Both the position numbers and the translations under genes were made by a program. DNA of 64,000 nt. Origin: a virus. The notes beneath the pieces are model-generated. The model was not told the origin of the DNA and ran no database searches. It worked only from the letters and a program-made list of their open reading frames with translations. The stretch covers positions 62,001 through 126,000 of the IMG/VR virus record IMGVR_UViG_3300022689_000130. The stretch is one strand, 5' to 3'. This document shows positions 1-6,676 of the stretch, one piece after another. How positions within the stretch are numbered: the stretch's first letter is position 1; each line of letters opens with the position of its first letter.

Positions 1-383
1 TCGTTGAAAAAACGAACGTCAGGAATTACAAACTTGGTATCAGGATTGTCTTCCAGCTGCTTTTTGACAATTAAGACCCAAACGTTGTCGTCCAGACCTT
101 GTCTCATGCAGTCTGTTCCTACACGCTGCATTGCTAGTCTTGGAGTAAAGTCATAACCGAGTTCTTCGCTCCACCACTCGTCAGGAGTTTCTCGCCATGC
201 TCTGCTCGCAGGTTTATTGCCTTCAATCATGCCGCGGTCCCAGTTGAATATGGTTGCAACAGTATCTTTAAGTCGATCTGAGTAGCTGATTTTTGTGTAA
301 CCGTATTCTTCGACAAGGATATCACCTACTGTGTCTTTACCACAGCCGATAAACCCACAGATTCCAATTATTCTTTTCTCCAT
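1..383 (-). CDS. 1: Deoxynucleoside monophosphate kinase (T4 gp1-like), C-terminus beyond window
   Basis: Read from the start codon at 383 this frame stays open to the window edge (about 127 residues). Its N-terminus carries a P-loop, GFIGCGKDT (residues 10-18), directly after the first beta strand, followed by a YSDRLKD segment, the layout of dNMP kinases. T4 gp1 (about 241 residues) phosphorylates dTMP, dGMP and the modified dCMP to feed phage DNA synthesis in the cytoplasm. A GGAG ribosome site lies 6 bases before the ATG and a sigma70-like promoter sits just upstream. The 3' end is off the window, so length and lid region cannot be judged. Another P-loop nucleotide kinase is the main alternative. 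Confidence 0.8.
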   Translation of the reverse strand, partial: MEKRIIGICGFIGCGKDTVGDILVEEYGYTKISYSDRLKDTVATIFNWDRGMIEGNKPASRAWRETPDEWWSEELGYDFTPRLAMQRVGTDCMRQGLDDNVWVLIVKKQLEDNPDTKFVIPDVRFFN

Positions 384-403
384 AATTACTCCAACGCTCC
401 ACA

Positions 404-432
404 ATCATAACATGAAACGTCAACAATATCAA
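404..432 (-). promoter_or_regulatory. Early sigma70-like promoter for the dNMP kinase gene
   Basis: On the minus strand TTGATA (427-432) is followed after 17 bases by TATGAT (404-409), then about 20 bases to the kinase start at 383. It lies between the stop of the 83-residue upstream gene and the kinase. Inferred from consensus match and spacing only. Confidence 0.5.
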
Positions 433-436
433 GTAG

Positions 437-688
437 TTATTGCTCTAACTTTTTGAGGAGTGCTTTTTGATTATATTCGTCAAATTTACCAATCAAATAG
501 TCGACTTCGCTTTCGGTACCAGACCGAATGTCGCGGCGCAATCCCATAAAAACAATCTGATCATCAACTTTCATGCTCCCCGATGACTGTTGATGCCAAC
601 TTTTAAACTGGTCAAGCAACTTGTAAGCGTGGCCACGCTTACGATTCATACGTTCAAGATCGATGCTATTTTGTTCTTCTTGATTCAT
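437..688 (-). CDS. Small hypothetical protein (83 aa)
   Basis: Charged, soluble, predicted largely helical protein with no signal peptide or membrane segment; I do not recognise the family. Its ATG overlaps the stop of the upstream Cys-rich gene by 4 bases (ATGA), which supports this start and translational coupling. It is the last member of a run of small minus-strand genes starting at 2037. Confidence 0.6.
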   Translation of the reverse strand: MNQEEQNSIDLERMNRKRGHAYKLLDQFKSWHQQSSGSMKVDDQIVFMGLRRDIRSGTESEVDYLIGKFDEYNQKALLKKLEQ

Positions 689-1035
689 ACGTCTGTCAAT
701 TTCCTCAAGAGCTTCATTTCAAGTGCAATACTATAATAGAAGTTGGGTTCAAATTCACTACAAGGAGGGTCTACAGGCTGTCTCCCGATCATGACACGGT
801 CTCCGGATCGTCTCCCGATCGTGACACGATCAGTGCATCTATCTCGGCATATGCGGTATTCATCTGGATGTATACACAAGGATAGGTCATATTCTTTTGG
901 GCATATACCTCTCTTCATCCATTTACTGCATTTAGCGCATCGACGATCAGAAATGAAGGCGTCAAGCTTACGATCTGGCCATGAAGAAAGAAGGTCGATA
1001 TATTTATCCCGCTCCTTTTGCATGTCTTTCTTCAT
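685..1035 (-). CDS. Cys-rich small hypothetical protein (116 aa) with internal 10-residue duplication
   Basis: Seven cysteines, six of them between residues 33 and 67 in CxxC-like spacing (C33, C36, C45, C54, C63, C67) plus C92, suggest a small zinc-binding module; no family was recognised. Residues around 69-88 hold a tandem near-duplicate (DRVTIGRRSG then DRVMIGRQP) produced by a 30-base DNA duplication. The start overlaps the stop of the preceding gene by 4 bases and the end overlaps the next start by 4 bases, so it sits inside a tightly coupled early operon. Role unknown; an inhibitor or nucleic-acid binding role is only a guess. Confidence 0.6.
   Translation of the reverse strand: MKKDMQKERDKYIDLLSSWPDRKLDAFISDRRCAKCSKWMKRGICPKEYDLSLCIHPDEYRICRDRCTDRVTIGRRSGDRVMIGRQPVDPPCSEFEPNFYYSIALEMKLLRKLTDV
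781..830. repeat. 30-bp tandem duplication inside the Cys-rich gene
   Basis: The 20 bases from 781 recur from 811 with three differences, each copy containing a CGATC core and a GTGACACG/ATGACACG segment that is itself partly palindromic. The period of 30 keeps the reading frame and duplicates ten residues. Confidence 0.7.
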
Positions 1036-1289
1036 GATTCCAACTTCAACATTACTTCTTTTTCACCGATTTCTTCGATCATACGTTCCAATGCCTCAGG
1101 AAAGTGATCAACAAGCATAGAGTCGTCTGGCAGACTGGTATAGAGTGAGTTAAGGAAGTAATGCACGAACCCATCACGCATTGCTCCAGCAAAAACATCT
1201 GGAGAACGCTCGTTGACCATCTTGACTTCTTCGTGCAACCGGCCAATCAGGTTGCGAACGCGAACAGCACGGGGATCAAGATAGTCCAT
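1032..1289 (-). CDS. Small hypothetical protein (85 aa)
   Basis: Acidic, probably helical protein beginning MDYLDPRAVRVRNL. I place the start at the ATG at 1289 rather than the longer upstream extension, because the extension only shadows the overlapping 48-residue gene in another frame. A weak AGGA lies about 11 bases upstream, and the reading frame begins inside the end of the previous gene, consistent with coupled translation. No family recognised. Confidence 0.55.
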   Translation of the reverse strand: MDYLDPRAVRVRNLIGRLHEEVKMVNERSPDVFAGAMRDGFVHYFLNSLYTSLPDDSMLVDHFPEALERMIEEIGEKEVMLKLES

Positions 1290-1422
1290 CGAGAGGTTTT
1301 CCTTTGTATTTACGCTTGCGGTCAAGCTTTTGGACTTGTTTGCCAGGAATCGTCCTCTGGATAAATCCGCTGCTAGGATCGCGCAAAATGGCCGCAACTT
1401 TTGAATGCGGATAATTTGCCAT
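1276..1422 (-). CDS. Very small basic protein (48 aa)
   Basis: Starts MANYPHSKVAAILRDP and ends with a lysine/arginine-rich stretch (KLDRKRKYKGK). Its size, a DP..FxQR-like segment and basic tail resemble short basic proteins often found among T4-like phage early genes, but I cannot name the family. It overlaps the end of the upstream gene by 50 bases and the start of the downstream gene by 14. The longer upstream extension looks like a shadow. No clear ribosome site, so coupling is assumed. Confidence 0.45.
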   Translation of the reverse strand: MANYPHSKVAAILRDPSSGFIQRTIPGKQVQKLDRKRKYKGKPLDGLS

Positions 1423-1633
1423 GTTTGAGTGTTGCGATTGCTTGATTTTTCGCAAATTCGAAGTCTTTGGCAGTGACACTGAACATAGCCACTCTATTTG
1501 TGTAACCAACATGATACCACTCGTCAATCAATGCGATAATACTGATTACCACTGCCCCGTTAACAACGTGAACATCGTATTCTAAACGATACGTATTAGA
1601 ACACCAATTCCGAGAACCAGATACTCTTGTCAT
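1373..1633 (-). CDS. Small hypothetical protein (86 aa)
   Basis: Begins MTRVSGSRNWCS; the middle is a run of beta-type hydrophobic residues (HVVNGAVVISIIALIDEW). The ATG follows a ribosome site GAGGT that overlaps the stop codon of the preceding gene (8 bases between stop and start), giving good support for the start. No known domain recognised. Member of the early operon led by the promoter at 2064-2092. Confidence 0.55.
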   Translation of the reverse strand: MTRVSGSRNWCSNTYRLEYDVHVVNGAVVISIIALIDEWYHVGYTNRVAMFSVTAKDFEFAKNQAIATLKHGKLSAFKSCGHFARS

Positions 1634-1641
1634 TATCTACC

Positions 1642-2037
1642 TCACATATAAAGCGGGCCTGTCCAACGGATGGTATAACCACCAGTGAGGATGTTGCCAC
1701 GACTGTGGTTCTTTGCGGGCGCAGACCAGCTAGCAGCTTTGAGGATCGTGCCTTTGGGGAACTTGCCGCCGTCTTCAGCAACAATGAAACCCCAAACCGA
1801 ACGGTTCGAGATGATCTTGATATACTTCTTGCCCTTGCGGACTTCGAAGCCGCCGTTGAACTCAGCAACCATCTTCTGGTTGATCTCACTCAATCCTTCA
1901 AGATCAAAATTGCGGCTACTACCCTTGCGTGTTGCGTCACGCTGACGAGCGGCGGCTCCTTGCAGAGTGTAGGTCAAGTAGTCGTCCTTGATGGCTTCAA
2001 TCAGGGCTTCAACTGCGGCGTCGAGCGTCATTTCCAT
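1642..2037 (-). CDS. Conserved-type phage protein of unknown function (131 aa)
   Basis: N-terminal half (about 1-65) is helical and charged; the C-terminal half reads like a small beta-rich domain with KKYIKIISNRSVWGFIV and a Trp-containing end. I believe related proteins occur in other marine T4-like phages, but no function is known to me. It is the first gene after a shared early promoter/leader, with AGGAG 7 bases before the ATG, so it is probably expressed strongly and early. Confidence 0.6.
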   Translation of the reverse strand: MEMTLDAAVEALIEAIKDDYLTYTLQGAAARQRDATRKGSSRNFDLEGLSEINQKMVAEFNGGFEVRKGKKYIKIISNRSVWGFIVAEDGGKFPKGTILKAASWSAPAKNHSRGNILTGGYTIRWTGPLYM

Positions 2038-2044
2038 CGTGTAT

Positions 2045-2092
2045 CTCCTTTGCTTACTCTTATAATATAAACAATATGTCTTGGTTTGTCTA
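2045..2092 (-). promoter_or_regulatory. Early promoter with conserved leader, copy 1
   Basis: Minus strand: TAGACA (2087-2092), 17-base spacer, TATATT (2064-2069), then a leader ending in GTAAGCAAAGGAGA just before the ATG at 2037. The spacer, -10 and leader are nearly identical to copies at 3297-3344 and 29729-29776, beyond what promoter function needs. Confidence 0.7.
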
Positions 2093-2139
2093 CTAGAAAA
2101 GTAAACAAAGTTTCCTTGATTGTCAATGAGTTGTAATTT

Positions 2140-2517
2140 TTATCCGCCGTTGAGCCACTCGTATTCACCGTTATTTGTAGTGATTTTCTTACCAGCTGCG
2201 AGCTGGGCATACATCGCCCTGACGTCTAGACGTGCTTGATCAGGAACCATGAACTTTTCTTGCTTGACGCTATATTGCTCATAGTTCTCGTCATCATAGT
2301 CACCATTGAGGTGACGCCATCTGAGGTGGCGGGCAAGTTTGAAAGCTTGTTTGGTCCATGGCTTGCTTCTTTCCAGATGTAACCACAGCTCAAGCGCAAC
2401 AGGATCCAGCTTTGGTCCAAAGGCCAGTAGTAGAGCCATGTCGGTGCAACTTGGCGAGTTTTGTAAGCTCATGAATCCCGTTTGGTCTTGTTTTAGGATG
2501 TCTCTGATTGAATGCAT
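2140..2517 (-). CDS. Hypothetical protein (125 aa)
   Basis: Start set at 2517, where ATG overlaps the previous stop as TAATG; the upstream in-frame extension would run into that gene. The sequence (MHSIRDILKQDQTGF at the start, an ARHLRWRHLNGDYDDENYEQY centre) is probably helical and soluble, with an acidic stretch in the middle. No family recognised. Third gene of the operon starting at 3290. Confidence 0.6.
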   Translation of the reverse strand: MHSIRDILKQDQTGFMSLQNSPSCTDMALLLAFGPKLDPVALELWLHLERSKPWTKQAFKLARHLRWRHLNGDYDDENYEQYSVKQEKFMVPDQARLDVRAMYAQLAAGKKITTNNGEYEWLNGG

Positions 2518-2969
2518 TAATGTTTCCTTGCACAAACAGGACCAAGGCCGGTCTCGATGCTCTCAGGCACCGTCAGCGTCCGGCCGCAAGCGCCACACTT
2601 TCCGCTGTGATAAAATTCCACGGTGTCATGCAGGACACCGCGATCGAGATTGTGGAGCAGCCAGTTGAGCCCTTTGAAGCTCACTGCATCAGGACGACCT
2701 TTGCGTCCAGCGTTGAGGCGCGATTTGTTGTGGCTGTTCATGTGGCCCAGGTAACCATATGCGGTCTCGTTGCAAGGTCCTTGCAGCACCTTAACAAACA
2801 GAATAGGCGCGTCAGTGCGTCCTTCACGCGGCTTGCTATTGCTGACTTTGTAGGTGAAGCGGGTTCCAGTGCGCTTGTTCTGGATGGTGAACAGGGCGCG
2901 ACCAGCAAAGATGAACCGCCGGATGGCTGCGGGGTCGGTCATGCGTCCTTCAAAAAGATCTTCTTTCAT
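2517..2969 (-). CDS. DUF6011-type zinc-motif protein (150 aa)
   Basis: The C-terminus has CGACGRTLTVPESIETGLGP followed by a Cys (C125, C128, C146, with H150 as possible fourth ligand), the hallmark of the DUF6011 family, a short zinc-ribbon-like motif found at the ends of many phage and actinobacterial proteins. The N-terminal 110 residues form a separate domain without a recognised name. An AGAGGA ribosome site precedes the ATG. It lies between two small unknown early genes in one transcript. Function unknown; nucleic-acid or ssDNA binding is a common guess for such motifs. Confidence 0.7.
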   Translation of the reverse strand: MKEDLFEGRMTDPAAIRRFIFAGRALFTIQNKRTGTRFTYKVSNSKPREGRTDAPILFVKVLQGPCNETAYGYLGHMNSHNKSRLNAGRKGRPDAVSFKGLNWLLHNLDRGVLHDTVEFYHSGKCGACGRTLTVPESIETGLGPVCARKH

Positions 2970-2978
2970 GGCGTCCTC

Positions 2979-3290
2979 TTAGCGCAAGGTGGTATAAAAG
3001 CCGGTTTCGGCCGTGAACAGCTCTTGTAGCATGTCAGCGTAAATGCCTTCATGGCGGCTGACAGTTTGCCATTCCAGCTTGCGGATACGGCCAAACTCAA
3101 CGTTGTAGGTGTCCGAGCCATGGTCGTATTCAACACGCAAGCGGTTAGCTCGGTTTTTGGCACCAGTGCCAAATTGGAGAGAAAGTCCACCGTCGCCGTT
3201 GAGCGCAACCATGTTCTTACCACCTACAAGCAACAAAAACTGGCGGCCGCCAAGCTGGTCGAGAATTGTTTCAGCTACTTGCTGTGCCAT
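2979..3290 (-). CDS. Small conserved phage protein (103 aa)
   Basis: Starts MAQQVAETILDQLGG; the DTYNVEFGRIRKLEW stretch and the C-terminal MLQELFTAETGFYTTLR follow a pattern seen in small proteins scattered through phages and bacteria (an LGG.KF..M.GAKN opening, a beta core, and a TG.YT.L ending). No biochemical role is known to me. First gene of its operon, AGGAG 6 bases before the ATG, under early promoter copy 2. Confidence 0.6.
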   Translation of the reverse strand: MAQQVAETILDQLGGRQFLLLVGGKNMVALNGDGGLSLQFGTGAKNRANRLRVEYDHGSDTYNVEFGRIRKLEWQTVSRHEGIYADMLQELFTAETGFYTTLR

Positions 3291-3296
3291 GTGTAT

Positions 3297-3344
3297 CTCC
3301 TTTGCTTACTCTTATAATATAAGTAATAAGTCTTGGTTTGTCAA
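3297..3344 (-). promoter_or_regulatory. Early promoter with conserved leader, copy 2
   Basis: Minus strand: TTGACA (3339-3344), 17-base spacer, TATATT (3316-3321), followed by the same GTAAGCAAAGGAGA leader as copies 1 and 3. Drives the 103-aa, DUF6011 and 125-aa genes. About 90 bases between here and 3435 hold only a weak GACAC/GTGTC hairpin. Confidence 0.75.
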
Positions 3345-3434
3345 GCCTTAAATTTTATACCAAAGTTGTAATGTCAGGTATTTGATGTAGAGAGACACGG
3401 ATTTCTGTGTCACAACGTCTTTGTATCTCATCAG

Positions 3435-4160
3435 CTATCTGTTCGGTATTTTTGTTGGATCTAAGACTCTTCGGTCAGAAGCAGATGTTGATGGTTTGAC
3501 CCATCCTAAGGATTGCATTTTTTCCCATGCTGCTTTTGCTTCAGGCTGTTGCAGCCCGCTGGCATGAAGGTAAAGTCCTTGCTTTTGTAACCACTTTGCG
3601 GCTTTTTGATACATCGCTAATGCAATATGTTGGCGTTGAAAACCATCATAGACACGAATATAATCAACGAGCGGTTTGTCGACATGGTATTTCTTGAATT
3701 TTTCAAATTCTGTTGCGTGATGCTTGTTTAACCTTGGACTGTCAATCATCGACAGGTAATGATCTAATGTCTTTGTGTCCATATTTTTGATGTCATCTTG
3801 ATTTGACCATCCCAAGTCCCAGTACTTTGCCGGCGGGCGATGTCGGCTAAGGACTGCATATAGGAGCAATTTCTTCTTTACATCATCAGGCATATCTCGC
3901 CAATTTGTTCTGGCAAATTCATTCGGAATATACTGCTTTAACAGATAATTAACAAGTGATGGATATTTGGTATCAAATCGTTCTTTTGGAATGTATGATA
4001 TTTTAAGATATCCGGCCTCTTCGCCATTGACTTTAGCGACTAGTTTGTGAATTATCCATTCATTATTGATTTTTCTATCAGCCTCTGAATCCTGATGCAA
4101 CTCAAACTCAATTTCGTTGCCTGATTTAGTTTCATATTCTAGTATTTCAGATACTCGCAT
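3435..4160 (-). CDS. GNAT-fold-like protein (241 aa)
   Basis: Two separated parts resemble a GNAT acetyltransferase: an early beta hairpin (HKLVAKVNGEEAGYLKIS) and a C-terminal block (RVYDGFQRQHIALAMYQKAA, then LYLHASGLQQPEAKAAWEKM), which matches the motif A helix and the usual S...Q...A...WE ending. The Q/RxxGxG acetyl-CoA loop is degenerate here (QRQHIAL), so catalysis is uncertain. A long helical insert of about 100 residues separates the two parts. It begins 2 bases after the stop of gp13, so it is expressed with late genes and may act on or in the virion. Substrate unknown. Confidence 0.5.
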   Translation of the reverse strand: MRVSEILEYETKSGNEIEFELHQDSEADRKINNEWIIHKLVAKVNGEEAGYLKISYIPKERFDTKYPSLVNYLLKQYIPNEFARTNWRDMPDDVKKKLLLYAVLSRHRPPAKYWDLGWSNQDDIKNMDTKTLDHYLSMIDSPRLNKHHATEFEKFKKYHVDKPLVDYIRVYDGFQRQHIALAMYQKAAKWLQKQGLYLHASGLQQPEAKAAWEKMQSLGWVKPSTSASDRRVLDPTKIPNR

Positions 4161-4162
4161 CT

Positions 4163-4906
4163 TTATCCAACTATAATTCCCAGTCCTGTGCTGCCTTCTT
4201 TGTATAGTTTGATGTCTTCTTCTAACTGCGCCATGGTTTCTGTTGCATCTGCTTTAAGTTGATCGCCATTTAACGTTGTGCCTCCCTGTGGACCAGCCAC
4301 TGTGGCAAACTTTCCTCGTGCTTCTCCAAGCATGAACTTGCTCATAGCCAGTGCATACTCTTTGAGCCACGGCAAGGCATAGTGATCAGCAAACAAGTCA
4401 GATTCTTCACGATATGCGTATGCGTGTAGGTAAACCACTACCTCTGAGCGTGGACGACGGTGAAGGAATAGCTGGTGCTTGGTGCGGTTCCAAGTATACT
4501 GGAATTCGTAACCGAACATTTTACCGATTAACTCTAGGTGCTGCTGAAGTATTTCATAAGTGGCCAAGCTTCCGCCGCGACCACTAGCAAGGGGTCCTAA
4601 ATACGTGTTGATATACTGCGCTCCAAAAGGCTCAAATTCAACACCCTGGTTAAACACGCCGCCAGTCGAACGCTGGTAGATGTCCTTGATGTCGATAATT
4701 TCTTCTGGTAATGTGTAGGTTGCTACGTCAACTTCAAGTTGGAGGTCATAAAACTTCTCTTCAACAGCGTTCTCACTTCGTTGTCTAAATTTTTCTAATG
4801 CCTTATCGATCGCTAGTTCATAGTGTTCAGGGTCTAACTCTACATCAACCATTTGCCCACCTAAACGTAGTTCAATCTCTTTAGTAATACTTGCTCGACT
4901 TGTCAT
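4163..4906 (-). CDS. 13: Neck protein gp13-like (247 aa)
   Basis: The N-terminus (ITKEIELRLGGQMVDVELD, then a helix AIDKALEKFRQRSE) and the later GGSLATYEILQQHLELI and LPWLKEYALAMSKFMLGEARGKF segments follow the layout of gp13-type neck proteins of marine T4-like phages, where a short helical N-terminus precedes a beta domain and a GGTTLNG-type C-terminal stretch. In T4, gp13 (309 residues) forms the collar ring closing the filled head. It is transcribed from its own late promoter and is divergent from the gp14/gp15 genes, which belong to the same neck. gp14 and gp13 can be confused by eye, but the order supports this call. Confidence 0.65.
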   Translation of the reverse strand: MTSRASITKEIELRLGGQMVDVELDPEHYELAIDKALEKFRQRSENAVEEKFYDLQLEVDVATYTLPEEIIDIKDIYQRSTGGVFNQGVEFEPFGAQYINTYLGPLASGRGGSLATYEILQQHLELIGKMFGYEFQYTWNRTKHQLFLHRRPRSEVVVYLHAYAYREESDLFADHYALPWLKEYALAMSKFMLGEARGKFATVAGPQGGTTLNGDQLKADATETMAQLEEDIKLYKEGSTGLGIIVG

Positions 4907-4926
4907 ATAGTTTGCTCCCTCTCAGT

Positions 4927-4953
4927 GATATTTATCGTGACACGATAAATATC
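4927..4953. promoter_or_regulatory. Back-to-back late promoters in a perfect 13-bp inverted repeat
   Basis: A 27-base perfect palindrome with a single central base. Each arm contains GATAAATA, the T4 late-promoter core (plus copy 4944-4951; minus copy the mirror at 4929-4936), reading away from each other toward gp13 on the left and the isochorismatase-like gene on the right. Recognition by gp55-RNA polymerase is inferred. Confidence 0.7.
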
Positions 4954-4967
4954 TGAAAGGAATCTAT

Positions 4968-5585
4968 ATGCGTTATTACAATCTGCTTGAAGGCAGAAAT
5001 TCACGATGTATTGTAATTGATGTCCAGCCTGAATACACTGGAGTTAACGATGGGTCTGAATTACCTTGGATTGATGACATGATGGCATGGCTAAACCGTC
5101 AAGGTCCTGTTTTGATGTTTGTTAATGCTGAAGATACAGGAATAACAATGGATACAATTCCTGACATTCAAGAATATTGGAATGACAGCGGGTATGACCC
5201 AAGTAAATGGAATCAAACCACTATCGTTGACAAAGGATATGGTTATATGCGTGCCTGGATGGATCAAGGCGTGAGTGATGCAGCTATCATCAAAACCATT
5301 CGCGAACTGTATAACCAAAAGAAAACAGATACGAGAGAGCTATTCAGCGGTGATGATAGTGAAACTTATCAGGACGAGATGTCTAACTTTTTGGGTTATG
5401 AGTGGCATGAATGGATGGCTGATGACAGTCTAATAGTTGAATGGACTAGCATCGGTCAGCTAAAACAGTTTAACGGAGCATATTTGATGGGAGGCGGTCG
5501 TGAAGAATGCCTCAGAGAGGTAACATTATTGATGAATGCATTCAACATCAAATACAAACTTGTTCAGGAATTTATCTATGGATAA
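4968..5585 (+). CDS. Isochorismatase-like (cysteine hydrolase fold) protein (205 aa)
   Basis: The first strand IVIDVQPEYTG with D18, the VLMFVNAEDTG strand, and a C-terminal GGGREECLREV followed by KYKLVQEFIYG reproduce the isochorismatase/nicotinamidase fold, with D18 and C181 at the places of the catalytic Asp and nucleophilic Cys. A Lys for the triad is not certain (K89 is one candidate). The middle carries an insert of polar residues and the protein ends right after the last strand. It leads the gp14/gp15 transcript from the late promoter, so it may be a virion or assembly protein rather than a metabolic enzyme. An inactive scaffold role is possible. Confidence 0.55.
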   Translation: MRYYNLLEGRNSRCIVIDVQPEYTGVNDGSELPWIDDMMAWLNRQGPVLMFVNAEDTGITMDTIPDIQEYWNDSGYDPSKWNQTTIVDKGYGYMRAWMDQGVSDAAIIKTIRELYNQKKTDTRELFSGDDSETYQDEMSNFLGYEWHEWMADDSLIVEWTSIGQLKQFNGAYLMGGGREECLREVTLLMNAFNIKYKLVQEFIYG

Positions 5586-5597
5586 GGAGAAAAGATA

Positions 5598-6656
5598 ATG
5601 CCACGCCTGTCGATGTGGAGTCCACAGAAGACTAACGATTACAATTTTTTTGACCGTCAAATACGTGAACAATTTCATGTAGGTGGTACTGGTGCGATTG
5701 TGCACAAGTATATTGGTCCAGAAGATGGACAGATACAAAATGATCCTACTCAGCCTGATTATCAAAACGACGGACTGATCAACGAGACTACTATTCAAGA
5801 CTTGCTGCTCCTCGAAAATCGTGACCGCAAGTATGATAAAGACCTATATGAACTGCGCGGCGTCTACAACGTCAGCGACAATGATTTTGACCTTACTCAG
5901 TTTGGCTTGTTTCTTACCAACGATGTTCTCTATATGACATTTCATATGAACGAAATGGTTGAAGTTCTTGGACGTAAGCTTATGAGTGGTGACGTGATTG
6001 AACTGCCGCATTTGATTGAAGAATATGCATTAGATGCAGACACATCGCCTATTCCCAAGTTCTACCAAGTAGAGGATGGCAACAGAGGTGGCGAAGGGTT
6101 TAGTGCGACTTGGTGGCCTCATATTTGGCGCTGTAAGCTTGCACCAATTACGGACAGTCAAGAGTTTGATGATATTCTAGGCAACGCAGAACAAGATGAC
6201 AGTATGAAAAATCTATTCAGCACATTTCAAACTGAGCGTGACATCACAGATGCAGTATTAGAAAGCGCACAACAAAATGATCCCATTGGTAGCCCGACAT
6301 ATCTCTTAAATCACCTATTCAATTATGTAGACGAAAACGATGATGCTAGCTTCTTCAATAGCAGCACAGTTGCCATTGGCGATATCTTTCCAAGCAACCC
6401 CAATCAAGGTGATTTCTTTATTCGGGATGATTTTTTGCCAAATCGTTTATTTCAATATAGAGAAAGCCGCTGGATAAGACTTTACGATGAAATTGAAGGT
6501 GGCACATGGAGTGACAGGACGTTTAACGCTAGCACATTTATCAATGAACGCGGAACAGACGTTAATGATAGAGGCACGTATAAACGCCGTCAGTCTATTA
6601 CTGATGCAATCAAGCCGAGACCTGATTATGACGGCAATACAAACAGTGACGACTAA
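5598..6656 (+). CDS. 14: Neck protein gp14-like (352 aa)
   Basis: Preceded by a strong AAGGAG site. The central part (DLYELRGVYNVSDNDF, then LGRKLMSGDVIELPHLIEEY, KFYQVEDGNRGGEGFSATWW and WRCKLAPITDSQEF) follows the arrangement of gp14 neck proteins: a membrane-independent beta domain in which an ELPHL segment precedes the strand FYQV and a final strand entering the C-terminal tail. T4 gp14 (256 residues) sits with gp13 between head and tail. This one is longer, with an extended acidic, Asn/Asp-rich C-terminus (about 200-352). Placement directly before gp15 supports the call. Confidence 0.6.
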   Translation: MPRLSMWSPQKTNDYNFFDRQIREQFHVGGTGAIVHKYIGPEDGQIQNDPTQPDYQNDGLINETTIQDLLLLENRDRKYDKDLYELRGVYNVSDNDFDLTQFGLFLTNDVLYMTFHMNEMVEVLGRKLMSGDVIELPHLIEEYALDADTSPIPKFYQVEDGNRGGEGFSATWWPHIWRCKLAPITDSQEFDDILGNAEQDDSMKNLFSTFQTERDITDAVLESAQQNDPIGSPTYLLNHLFNYVDENDDASFFNSSTVAIGDIFPSNPNQGDFFIRDDFLPNRLFQYRESRWIRLYDEIEGGTWSDRTFNASTFINERGTDVNDRGTYKRRQSITDAIKPRPDYDGNTNSDD

Positions 6657-6676
6657 TACTCAATAGGAAATGTAAA

